In this document: piece after piece, positions 8,655 through 15,370 of the stretch
How the letters are laid out: each line of letters begins with the position of its first letter
How positions within the stretch are numbered: position 1 is the first letter of the stretch
NCBI GenBank assembly: GCA_947460225.1
Contig: CANHHI010000021.1
Span: 1-15,762, forward strand
Direction: 5' to 3'
Length of the DNA stretch: 15,762 nucleotides
Source of the DNA: Flavobacteriales bacterium
GTDB lineage: Bacteria > Bacteroidota > Bacteroidia > Flavobacteriales_D > CANHHI01
Notes under the pieces: generated by a model
Seen by the model: only the letters and a program-made list of their open reading frames with translations
What the model was told of the DNA's origin: nothing
Database searches by the model: none
Translations under genes and position numbers: made by a program

Positions 8655-9370
8655 TTTCTTATTTTTTTACGATATAAATTCACAGAAAATCCTGTTTCTA
8701 TTTGATAAAATATATTAAACAAGGCGTTGTAAGGCGCAATAAAATAGCCCTCGCCCCTAAAAAACAAACGCATGCGTGTGGCGTGTATATCAAAGGCTTT
8801 GCCTAGCATAAAATACATGCCCAAAGTGCCATAATGCAAGACAGCCGTTGGTTTTTCTTTGATCACATAATCATCATTCACTTCATAGACTTTGCTCGGC
8901 AAAATAGAGGCTTGATAGCCAATATTTGCGCCCACTTCTGCGAAAAAGGTTTTTCGTGTTGTCCAGCTTTTGCCTAAATCCAAATATACCCTGCCCGCAT
9001 GGTGAAAATCCGTGTAATAATAATACTGAAAATTTGTGCGCCATTGCCAATGGCTCAAAACAAGACTTTTGAGCTTGTCTTTTTTGCTGTATTTAAAAGT
9101 CAATTTGGCTCTGCCTAAGGGGTTCTCCAAAAAAAACTTACCCGAATAGGGTTTAATCAGTGCCACCCAAACATGCGAAAACCCTAGGGCGATGCCCTCT
9201 TGGGAGTAGGTGGTATAGACAGATTTTTTGGCAGTTTTTTCTAACAGTTCCAGTTTGCCCAAAAATACATGTTGCATTTCTTTGGGCGTATCTTGACGAA
9301 TAGTCGCAAAGCCTTTCCCTTGCAAGTGAAAAGCGCAAAAAACCAAATAAAATCCTAGAAAATATCGCAT
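8651..9370 (-). CDS. Secreted hypothetical protein, possibly outer-membrane or periplasmic
   Basis: I do not recognise this 239-residue protein. Residues 1 to ~20 look like a Sec signal peptide without a lipobox. The mature part is rich in aromatic residues, with a YYYY run at 116-119 and alternating hydrophobic/polar stretches (for example FFAEVGANIGYQ around 142-153 and RLFFRGEGYF around 201-210) that resemble beta strands of an outer-membrane or beta-sandwich protein. It ends in a basic tail (RKKIRK) rather than the aromatic residue usual for porin-like barrels, which argues against a classic barrel. It is the first gene of the minus-strand run and overlaps the lipoprotein hydrolase start by 4 nt. 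The 79-bp gap upstream, shared with divergent trxA, must hold its promoter, but I found only weak matches on this strand. Confidence 0.7.
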   Translation of the reverse strand: MRYFLGFYLVFCAFHLQGKGFATIRQDTPKEMQHVFLGKLELLEKTAKKSVYTTYSQEGIALGFSHVWVALIKPYSGKFFLENPLGRAKLTFKYSKKDKLKSLVLSHWQWRTNFQYYYYTDFHHAGRVYLDLGKSWTTRKTFFAEVGANIGYQASILPSKVYEVNDDYVIKEKPTAVLHYGTLGMYFMLGKAFDIHATRMRLFFRGEGYFIAPYNALFNIFYQIETGFSVNLYRKKIRK

Positions 9371-9419
9371 GCTAGGTGTAAAAATATAAAAAAAATAGCT
9401 TTTTTGTGTTTTTTTTAAT

Positions 9420-9427
9420 TAACTTTG
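9420..9427 (+). promoter_or_regulatory. Candidate -7 box of trxA
   Basis: TAACTTTG matches the Bacteroidota TAnnTTTG box exactly and lies 22 nt before the trxA ATG, predicting a leader of roughly 15-18 nt. No TTG occurs at the usual 17-20 nt upstream; the nearest (9404-9406) is 13 nt away, so only half of the promoter is convincing. The sequence before it is T-rich. Confidence 0.4.
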
Positions 9428-9449
9428 TTTTCAAATTAAATGAGTTATT

Positions 9450-9764
9450 ATGGCATTAAACATTACAGCCGAGAACTTTGATACCATCGTGGGTTCAGGC
9501 AAACCAGTTTTAATAGACTTTTGGGCAGAATGGTGCGGACCTTGTCGCATGCTTGGTCCTGTGATTGAGGAATTGGCAACGGAATTGGGCGAAACAGCGC
9601 ATATTGGCAAACTCAATGTAGATGAACAAGGAGATTTGGCAGCAAAGTTTGGCGTTCGTTCTATTCCTACGGTGATATTCTTTAAAAATGGCGAAGTGGT
9701 GGACAAATTGGTGGGTGTACACCAAAAATCCGCTTATGCAGACAAATTAAAGACTATGGCTTAA
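9450..9764 (+). CDS. trxA: Thioredoxin
   Basis: This 104-residue protein is a canonical small cytoplasmic thioredoxin. It has the active-site WCGPC (28-32), the buried acidic residue in LIDFWAEW, and the cis-proline in SIPTVIFF (P73). It reduces protein disulfides and is itself reduced by thioredoxin reductase, which is not in the window. There is no signal peptide, so this is not one of the periplasmic thioredoxin-like proteins common in Bacteroidota. The gene stands alone: divergent from the minus-strand run upstream and closed by its own strong terminator. The start at 9450 is the only one giving the standard N-terminus, and the leader is AT-rich without a Shine-Dalgarno sequence. Confidence 0.98.
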   Translation: MALNITAENFDTIVGSGKPVLIDFWAEWCGPCRMLGPVIEELATELGETAHIGKLNVDEQGDLAAKFGVRSIPTVIFFKNGEVVDKLVGVHQKSAYADKLKTMA

Positions 9765-9788
9765 AAATATTAGCCCATAAAACAGTAT

Positions 9789-9818
9789 AAACTGCTCCCA
9801 TTGGGAGCAGTTTTTTTT
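9789..9818 (+). terminator. Intrinsic terminator of trxA
   Basis: A perfect 10-bp stem (9790-9799 with 9803-9812) has an ATT loop and is followed directly by a T run to 9818, starting 25 nt after the trxA stop. On the other strand the stem is followed by only TTTATA, so it may terminate the methyltransferase transcript weakly. Confidence 0.9.
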
Positions 9819-9840
9819 ACAGGCAAACCCTGCACGTTAT

Positions 9841-9940
9841 CTGCCTACGGCAGTATCGTTGGAATGTCTAGCCTGCGAAGCAGACTAAAACGGACTATGT
9901 CCGCCTGCGCCAAAGGCGCAGATTAAAGCGTCTCTGACGC
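9841..9940. repeat. Cluster of five short GC-rich hairpins with three-base loops
   Basis: Five palindromes occur in 100 bp of otherwise AT-rich sequence. Their units are A: CTGCC-TAC-GGCAG (9841-9853); B: CTGC-GAA-GCAG (9873-9883), extended by TAG/CTA after one mismatch to 9869-9887; C: CGGAC-TAT-GTCCG (9891-9903); D: CTGCGCC-AAA-GGCGCAG (9905-9921); and E: GCGTC-TCT-GACGC (9928-9940). All loops are exactly three bases, but the stems differ, so this is not one unit repeated in tandem. A, B and D share the CTGC/GCAG core. A to D lie between the trxA terminator and the methyltransferase stop; E lies inside that gene. The pattern resembles dispersed REP/MITE-like palindromes, but copies elsewhere in the genome cannot be seen. 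There is no T run after any stem, so they are not ordinary terminators. Confidence 0.75.
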
Positions 9941-10675
9941 GCGGGTAAATTCTGCGCAGAAAATGGCTGCTGCGGTGGTGATGTTGAGGGATTCGGCTTG
10001 TCCGATGCGTGGAATGGATAGCAATGTTAAATTTTCTTTGAGTTTTGGGTTCAAGCCATGCGCTTCGTTGCCCAGCACGAGCAGGGCGTTTTGGTTTTGG
10101 GAGAAATGGCTTTTAAATAAATTATTTTCACTGAGGTCTGCGCCAAAACAGGCAATGTTTTGATTTTTTAAATCTTGAATAAGGGCTTGCAAATCTTTTG
10201 TGAAAATTTTCACTCGGCTGAGTGAGCCCATACTGGCTTGCACCACTTTTGGGTTGTAAACCTCCACGGAATTGGGGGATAGGAAAATTTCTTTTACGCC
10301 AAACCAGTCTGCCGTGCGAATAAGGTTGCCCAAATTCCCTGGATTATTTATTTCATCTAAGGCTAATATTAAGCCTGTATAATTGGGTTCGGCTTGAAAT
10401 TTCTGCTCTTCAAAAACGCCCACCACATCGTGTGCGGTTTCTAGTGCGCTGATTTCGTTGAGTTCTTCATGACTAACCACTTCTACATAGTCGTGAAATT
10501 TCAGGTCAATTTTATCCAAAAACGAGGCTGTGCAAAAAGTACGAAATAAAACATAATCCGATGCCAAAAATTCCAAAAACACGTGAGGGGTTTCCACCAA
10601 AAAAAGTCCCAGCTCTTGCCTGTATTTTTTTTGTTGCAAACTGCGTATTTTTTGCCGAATACTTTTACTTAACAT
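9923..10675 (-). CDS. SpoU/TrmH-family RNA 2'-O-methyltransferase
   Basis: This 250-residue SPOUT methyltransferase has an N-terminal substrate-binding domain (about 1-95) and a C-terminal knot. The three SpoU motifs are present: NPGNLGNLIRTADWFG (111-126, with the catalytic Arg R120), LVLGNEAHGL (199-208), and IPRIGQAESLNITTAAAIF (221-239). Such enzymes use S-adenosylmethionine to methylate a ribose 2'-OH in rRNA or tRNA; the exact nucleotide is not deducible, so I give no symbol, though RlmB-like is the nearest description. The C-terminal residues 246-250 (ASETL) are encoded by a hairpin of the adjacent palindrome cluster, so the extreme C-terminus may be a recent extension. It is divergent from tamL across 53 bp, with a good promoter match there. 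Confidence 0.92.
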   Translation of the reverse strand: MLSKSIRQKIRSLQQKKYRQELGLFLVETPHVFLEFLASDYVLFRTFCTASFLDKIDLKFHDYVEVVSHEELNEISALETAHDVVGVFEEQKFQAEPNYTGLILALDEINNPGNLGNLIRTADWFGVKEIFLSPNSVEVYNPKVVQASMGSLSRVKIFTKDLQALIQDLKNQNIACFGADLSENNLFKSHFSQNQNALLVLGNEAHGLNPKLKENLTLLSIPRIGQAESLNITTAAAIFCAEFTRASETL

Positions 10676-10697
10676 AAATATTTCTTAATTTTATCCA

Positions 10698-10727
10698 CAA
10701 ATTTAATGATAAACACACAAATTCCAA
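10698..10727 (-). promoter_or_regulatory. Bacteroidota-type promoter for the RNA methyltransferase
   Basis: On the minus strand a TTG (10727-10725) is separated by 19 nt from TAAATTTG (10705-10698), the best consensus match in the window. It predicts a transcription start around 10691-10694 and a leader of about 16-19 nt before the ATG at 10675. The -33 element lies 2-4 bases before the tamL start codon, so RNA polymerase bound here would cover the start of the divergent gene. The match is seen; function is inferred. Confidence 0.65.
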
Positions 10728-10728
10728 C

Positions 10729-13314
10729 ATGAAAGGCTTGTTTTTGCGCAAAATAGGACTTGCCTGTGTATTCTTTTTGCTGTCGGCGTGCCGTAGCTAT
10801 TGGAAAGAAAACCCAAACAATTACTTGCTCACGCAGGTAAATGTTAAAATGCCTGTGGATAAAAAAACACAACAGGCTTTGAAGGCTAGTGTGTATCCGC
10901 AAACCAATAAGAAAATTTTTGGACTTAGATTTTATTTGGGCTTGTACGAACTGGGAGATAAACCCAATTTGCAAAGAGAAATAGCGCAAAATCAAGCAAA
11001 ATACCAAGAAAAAGAAAAATTGCGCCAAGAAAAATATAGGCAAAATAAAAAGAAACGTTTAGAAAAACTCGCCCTAGAAAACCAAAAACGAATTGCCAAA
11101 GGCAAGGAACCAAAAGATACCATTTATCCACGTTATAGACCCAAAGAATATAGGGCTACTTTTAAACAGTGGCTTGTGGAAAAAGCGGGTGAAGCGCCTG
11201 TGTTTTTGGATACGGCGCAAATAGAAAAAGGCATGCGTATGTTGAGTGCCTATTTGTTTAACAAAGGCTTTTTTGATCATGAACTTTCTTTTCAAGTGGA
11301 TAAAAGCCCAAAACGGCATAAGGCAAAATTGACTTATTTGGTGGACGCAAAACCAGCATATCAAGTGAGAACTTGGGATTATGTTTTTCAGGATACGTCC
11401 CTTTTGCAATACGTAAAAACCAAGCAGAAAAAATGGGATTTGCCAACGCTTGTGCCTTTTGATTTGGCTATACTGGAAAAACGCCGCAATTTGATTACGG
11501 AAAATCTCCGTGATGCAGGCTTTTACAAATTTAAAAGGGATTTTATTGTTTTTGAATTGGATACCAGTGTGGGCAAACGCATGGTTGATGTAACGTTTGT
11601 GGTGCAAAATCCAGTCAAGCGGAGCGCAGAAGATTCCACAAAATCCAAGCATACCCGTTACACTTTTGACAAAATTAATTTTTACATAAATGCAGACCCC
11701 AACGATTTGCATTATATTGGCACGAAAAAATATAAAAATTACCAATTTATTTACGAGCGTGATGAATTTGGTAAACCCAAGACCATGCCTTATAGAAAAG
11801 GTGTTTTGTCTTCGCAATTGCTCATAGAGCCTAACCAATATTTCAATGAAGATGCACTTTTGCTTACCCAAAGCAAACTCACTAGGCTGGATATTTTTCG
11901 TTACACAGAGTTTGTTTTCCATGAAAAAGATAGCAATAAACTAGATGCTTGGATTATCACCAAATCACGCAAGAAAAACAGCTGGATGGCGGATTTGAGT
12001 GGTACTGTGCGGGGCGCAAATTTGGGTGCGAGAGCCACTTTGGGGGTTGTTTACCGCAACGTATTCAAGGGTGCTGAATTTTTGAAAATTCAAGTTTCTG
12101 GTGGTTTTGAAGCACAGCCCTTGATTACAGAGTCCGATGCGCAAAGTTCATCGAGCTTTCGCTATGTGCCAAATACCTATCAAATTACGCCACAACTTAC
12201 CTTCACCATGCCACGATTTTGGTTGTTTTTGCCTTCGGATTTTTTCCCCAAGCGCATGAATGCACAAACCAATGTGTCTTTTGTCTATGATTTTCAAAAA
12301 CGTCCAGATTACAGCAGGCACACTGAACGATTGGCTTTGTATTACGATTGGTCGCATAGCACCGAACATACTTTTTTTCAACATACTTTAACGCCCATAG
12401 AACTGAGTTTTGTCAAATTTTTAGACAAAAGCCAGCCGTTTAAAGATAAAATAGATGCCTTGGGCGATATTTATCTAAAATCGGCTTTTCAGGATTATTT
12501 TATACCTGCCACGGTCTATACCATGAACTTTCGTTATGGAGATGCACAAAAGTTAGGCAGCCAAATCAATAACTTTTTTTCCTTGGAGTTTTCAGGCAGT
12601 ACCTTGCGTGGTTTGGCACCTGCTTTTAAACTCAAAAAAGATGAGTTTGGGGGTTATCAGGTTTTTGATATAACTTTTACCCAATATGTGAAAATTCAAA
12701 ATGATTTTAAGTACTATTATAACATCAACGGAAAAAGTTCTTTTGCTGTTCGGGCATTTGCGGGCATTGCCAATCCTTTGAGAAACTTAAAATCCATTCC
12801 GTTTGACAAACAGTTTTTTGCTGGTGGTACAAGCGATAACCGAGCGTGGAACAACTATACCATAGGACCAGGTTCGCATTTTGACACTTTGCGTTTATAT
12901 GACAAAGTGGGAGAGGTAAAATTGGCATTGAGTGCCGAATACAGATACCACATCATTAGTTTTTTAGAAGGTGCTGTATTTGCAGATGCAGGCAATATTT
13001 GGCTTTTACAGAAGAATAGCAACTACAGCAATGGGGAATTTGCCAGCAATAGATTTTATAAAGAAATAGCCTTTACGGCAGGTTTAGGATTTCGTTTGAA
13101 TTTTAATAATTTATTTATTGTGCGTTTGGACATAGGTTTCCCCATGCACGACCCCTCTTTAAATCAAAATGAACGCTGGATATGGCAACCTAAAACGCAA
13201 TACAACGACGCCATGAAAACCTACAATGAAGTGCATAATCGGCAAGGCAGCGATAAACTCGTGCCATATAGCTACGTGCCAAAATTTAATATAGCCATAG
13301 GATACCCTTTTTAG
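10729..13314 (+). CDS. tamL: TamL: lipoprotein Omp85 (TamA/BamA-like) outer-membrane assembly protein
   Basis: This 861-residue protein has a lipoprotein signal peptide with a clear lipobox LSAC (C21), unusual for an Omp85 barrel but characteristic of TamL in Bacteroidota. Residues ~35-400 correspond to POTRA-type domains, with the family-like segment FGLRFYLGLYEL (64-75). Residues ~81-128 form a highly charged Lys/Glu/Gln stretch, probably coiled coil. From ~410 to the end is a 16-strand-type barrel rich in aromatic strands; the loop-6 motif, VRGF in BamA, appears as N704-RAW-N708 in GGTSDNRAW. The chain ends in FNIAIGYPF with the C-terminal Phe of outer-membrane beta signals. It should help insert or translocate outer-membrane/surface proteins with TamB, but no tamB follows; an M20 peptidase gene comes 10 bp later. 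Family call strong, partner inferred. Confidence 0.9.
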   Translation: MKGLFLRKIGLACVFFLLSACRSYWKENPNNYLLTQVNVKMPVDKKTQQALKASVYPQTNKKIFGLRFYLGLYELGDKPNLQREIAQNQAKYQEKEKLRQEKYRQNKKKRLEKLALENQKRIAKGKEPKDTIYPRYRPKEYRATFKQWLVEKAGEAPVFLDTAQIEKGMRMLSAYLFNKGFFDHELSFQVDKSPKRHKAKLTYLVDAKPAYQVRTWDYVFQDTSLLQYVKTKQKKWDLPTLVPFDLAILEKRRNLITENLRDAGFYKFKRDFIVFELDTSVGKRMVDVTFVVQNPVKRSAEDSTKSKHTRYTFDKINFYINADPNDLHYIGTKKYKNYQFIYERDEFGKPKTMPYRKGVLSSQLLIEPNQYFNEDALLLTQSKLTRLDIFRYTEFVFHEKDSNKLDAWIITKSRKKNSWMADLSGTVRGANLGARATLGVVYRNVFKGAEFLKIQVSGGFEAQPLITESDAQSSSSFRYVPNTYQITPQLTFTMPRFWLFLPSDFFPKRMNAQTNVSFVYDFQKRPDYSRHTERLALYYDWSHSTEHTFFQHTLTPIELSFVKFLDKSQPFKDKIDALGDIYLKSAFQDYFIPATVYTMNFRYGDAQKLGSQINNFFSLEFSGSTLRGLAPAFKLKKDEFGGYQVFDITFTQYVKIQNDFKYYYNINGKSSFAVRAFAGIANPLRNLKSIPFDKQFFAGGTSDNRAWNNYTIGPGSHFDTLRLYDKVGEVKLALSAEYRYHIISFLEGAVFADAGNIWLLQKNSNYSNGEFASNRFYKEIAFTAGLGFRLNFNNLFIVRLDIGFPMHDPSLNQNERWIWQPKTQYNDAMKTYNEVHNRQGSDKLVPYSYVPKFNIAIGYPF

Positions 13315-13324
13315 CATTATAATC

Positions 13325-14713
13325 ATGAAAAAAACACAGATTTACGCCCAAGAACACAAACAAGTTTTTTTAGACGAATTGTTTGCATGGCTTAAAATTC
13401 CATCAATTAGCGCAGACGCTGCCTATAAAAAAGACGTTTTGCATGCTGCTGAATTTATTAAAAATAAATTGCAAAGTGTTGGAGCGGATAAAGCGCAAGT
13501 GATTGCCACAGCTGGAAATCCAGTGGTTTATGCCGAAAAAATTATCAACCCAGCTTTGCCAACGATTTTGGTGTATGGACACTACGATGTACAACCCGTT
13601 GTGCCTTTGGAACTGTGGGAAAGCCCACCTTTTGAGCCCACCATTAGAAAAACAGATATTCACCCAGAAGGTGCAATTTTTGCCCGAGGTGCCACCGATG
13701 ACAAAGGGCAAACTTTTATGCACGTGGCTGCCTTTGAAGCCATGCACCAAACTGGAGAATTGCCTTGCAATGTCAAATTTTTATTGGAAGGGGAGGAGGA
13801 AGTAGGTTCTGAAAGTTTGGGCACTTTTGTGCAAAACAATCAAGACTTACTCAAAGCAGATGTGGTCTTGATTTCAGATTCGTCCATGATGGGCAAAAAT
13901 GAACCTTCTGTTTGTGTTGGTTTGCGTGGCATTTTGGCGGTAGAAATTACGGTAAAAGGTGCAAAGCGTGATTTGCACTCGGGTTTTTTTGGCGGAGCGG
14001 TAACCAATCCACTCAATGCGCTTTGCGAAATGGTCGCCAGCCTTAAAGATGAAAATCAAAAAATAACCATACCTGGTTTTTACGACCAAGTGCATATTTA
14101 TTCAGATGCCGAGCGTGCCGAAATCAATGCTTTGCCTTTTGATGCGGAAGAATACAAAAAATCCATTGGCGTGAATGGCTTGCGTGGCGAAAAAGGATAT
14201 AGCGTGTTTGAGCAAACCGCAACCAGACCCACTTTGGATTTAAATGGCATTTGGGGCGGTTATCAAGGAGAAGGCTCTAAAACCATTATTCCAAGCGAGG
14301 CGCATGCAAAAATTACCATGCGTTTGGTTCCGGGGCAAGACCCGCACACTATTGCGGAGCTGTTCCAAAAACATATCAAACAAATTACGCCCCTTGGTGT
14401 TTCGGTAGAAGTCAAACTGGGACACGGCGGAACGGCTTATTTTATGGATACCCAAAGTGTAGCATACCAAGCGGCGAGTGCGGCGGTAGAAAAAACCTTT
14501 GGCATGAAGCCTTATGCCAAAAGAGATGGCGGTTCTATTCCGATTACGTCTTTGTTTGAAAGCGTGTTACATTGCAAATCTGTGCTTTTGGGATTTGGCT
14601 TGGAAAGCGATGCTTTGCATGCACCCAACGAGCATTATGGCTTGTCAAATTTTTACAAAGGCATAGAGACCATACCCTATTTCTACGATTTTTTTGTAAA
14701 ACTCCAAAAATAG
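13325..14713 (+). CDS. M20 family metallopeptidase (dipeptidase)
   Basis: This 462-residue, di-zinc M20 peptidase has no signal peptide and is probably cytoplasmic. Visible metal and catalytic residues are H86 and D88 in GHYDVQP, bridging D125 or D126 in RGATDDKGQ, the catalytic Glu and ligand Glu in LEGEEEVGSE (E157-E158), D185 in ISDSS, and a C-terminal H432 in LHAPNEH. A dimerisation lid with LHSGFFGGAVTNP (about 217-229) is also present. The spacing and motifs match the dipeptidase/carnosinase-like M20 branch that hydrolyses small peptides rather than acylamino acids such as N-acetylornithine. It lies only 10 bp after tamL, with no promoter or Shine-Dalgarno visible, so it is most likely co-transcribed; a functional link to outer-membrane assembly is not evident. 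Confidence 0.93.
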   Translation: MKKTQIYAQEHKQVFLDELFAWLKIPSISADAAYKKDVLHAAEFIKNKLQSVGADKAQVIATAGNPVVYAEKIINPALPTILVYGHYDVQPVVPLELWESPPFEPTIRKTDIHPEGAIFARGATDDKGQTFMHVAAFEAMHQTGELPCNVKFLLEGEEEVGSESLGTFVQNNQDLLKADVVLISDSSMMGKNEPSVCVGLRGILAVEITVKGAKRDLHSGFFGGAVTNPLNALCEMVASLKDENQKITIPGFYDQVHIYSDAERAEINALPFDAEEYKKSIGVNGLRGEKGYSVFEQTATRPTLDLNGIWGGYQGEGSKTIIPSEAHAKITMRLVPGQDPHTIAELFQKHIKQITPLGVSVEVKLGHGGTAYFMDTQSVAYQAASAAVEKTFGMKPYAKRDGGSIPITSLFESVLHCKSVLLGFGLESDALHAPNEHYGLSNFYKGIETIPYFYDFFVKLQK

Positions 14714-14726
14714 TCTTATTTTATCT

Positions 14727-14734
14727 TATATTTG
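14727..14734 (+). promoter_or_regulatory. Candidate -7 box of the deoxynucleoside kinase gene
   Basis: TATATTTG is an exact TAnnTTTG match lying in the 36-bp gap after the M20 peptidase. No TTG occurs at the normal distance upstream, so the -33 half is missing. If active, the leader before the ATG at 14750 would be only about 8-11 nt. Confidence 0.4.
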
Positions 14735-14749
14735 CCTTAAAATAGAAAT

Positions 14750-15370
14750 ATGTACATTGCCATAGCAGGAAATATAGGTTCTGGAAAAACCACATTAGCG
14801 AGTTTGCTAGCCAAGCATTTTGGCTGGCAGATTCTCTATGATAGGGTGGAGGAAAACCCATACTTACACGATTTTTACGTGGATATGCAGCGTTGGTCGT
14901 TTAACTTACAAATGTTTTTCCTCAAAAAAAGGGTGCAACAAATTTTAGACATTCGCCAATCCAGCAAAAATGTCATTCAAGACAGAACCCTCTACGAGGA
15001 CGTTCATATTTTTGCGCCGAATTTGCATGCCATGGATTTGCTTTCGGACAGAGATTTGGATACTTATATTTCGCTTTTCAACTTGATGGAGCCCGTGATT
15101 AGCCCACCAGATTTGATTATCTACCTCAAAGCGAGCGTGCACACTTTGGTGAAACAAATTGAAAGCAGGGATAGGGGATTTGAACAAAGCATAAACATTG
15201 ATTACTTAAAACGCCTCAATGAACGTTATAACGCTTGGGCGAGTAGTTATAACAAAGGTAAAATACTCACCATAGAAGTGGACGAGGTGCCTTTTCATCA
15301 AGATGAAGAAGCACTTGGTAAAGTTGTTGAGCGTGTAAATGCCCAACTCTTTGGTTTATTTGATCAGTAA
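14750..15370 (+). CDS. Deoxynucleoside kinase (dCK/dGK family)
   Basis: This 206-residue cytoplasmic nucleotide-salvage kinase phosphorylates deoxynucleosides using ATP. The P-loop is G7-NIGSGKTT15. The base-binding/catalytic Glu region is EENPYL (34-39), the DR motif is Q77-DRTLYEDVHIF (R79, E83), and the LID arginines lie in SRDRGFEQSI (139-148). Length and motif order match the Bacteroidota deoxynucleoside kinases rather than thymidylate kinase or type II thymidine kinase. The preferred base (dA, dG or dC) cannot be determined. The gene is codirectional with the M20 gene 36 bp upstream, and a candidate -7 box lies in that gap. Its last 15 nt overlap the 3' end of gpmI on the opposite strand. 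Confidence 0.93.
   Translation: MYIAIAGNIGSGKTTLASLLAKHFGWQILYDRVEENPYLHDFYVDMQRWSFNLQMFFLKKRVQQILDIRQSSKNVIQDRTLYEDVHIFAPNLHAMDLLSDRDLDTYISLFNLMEPVISPPDLIIYLKASVHTLVKQIESRDRGFEQSINIDYLKRLNERYNAWASSYNKGKILTIEVDEVPFHQDEEALGKVVERVNAQLFGLFDQ

Noticed and set aside
9371..9449. Promoter for the minus-strand hypothetical gene in the gap shared with trxA
   Set aside because: On the minus strand I see only near matches (a TAATTTG one base short of the box, and TATATTTT) with no TTG at the right distance, so I did not annotate one.
9431..9725. Minus-strand open frames opposite trxA
   Set aside because: They are antisense to a canonical thioredoxin with an intact active site and carry no family signal of their own.
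9841..9940. Palindrome cluster as a CRISPR array
   Set aside because: The hairpin stems differ from one another, there are no equal direct repeats with regular spacers, and no cas genes are present.
10686..10693. TAATTTTA as a -7 box for tamL
   Set aside because: It lacks the final G of the consensus, and no TTG lies 17-20 nt upstream.
11074..11922. 282-codon open frame on the minus strand inside tamL
   Set aside because: It lies entirely opposite the well supported tamL coding sequence, has no recognisable family features, and reads like a shadow of an AT-rich reading frame.
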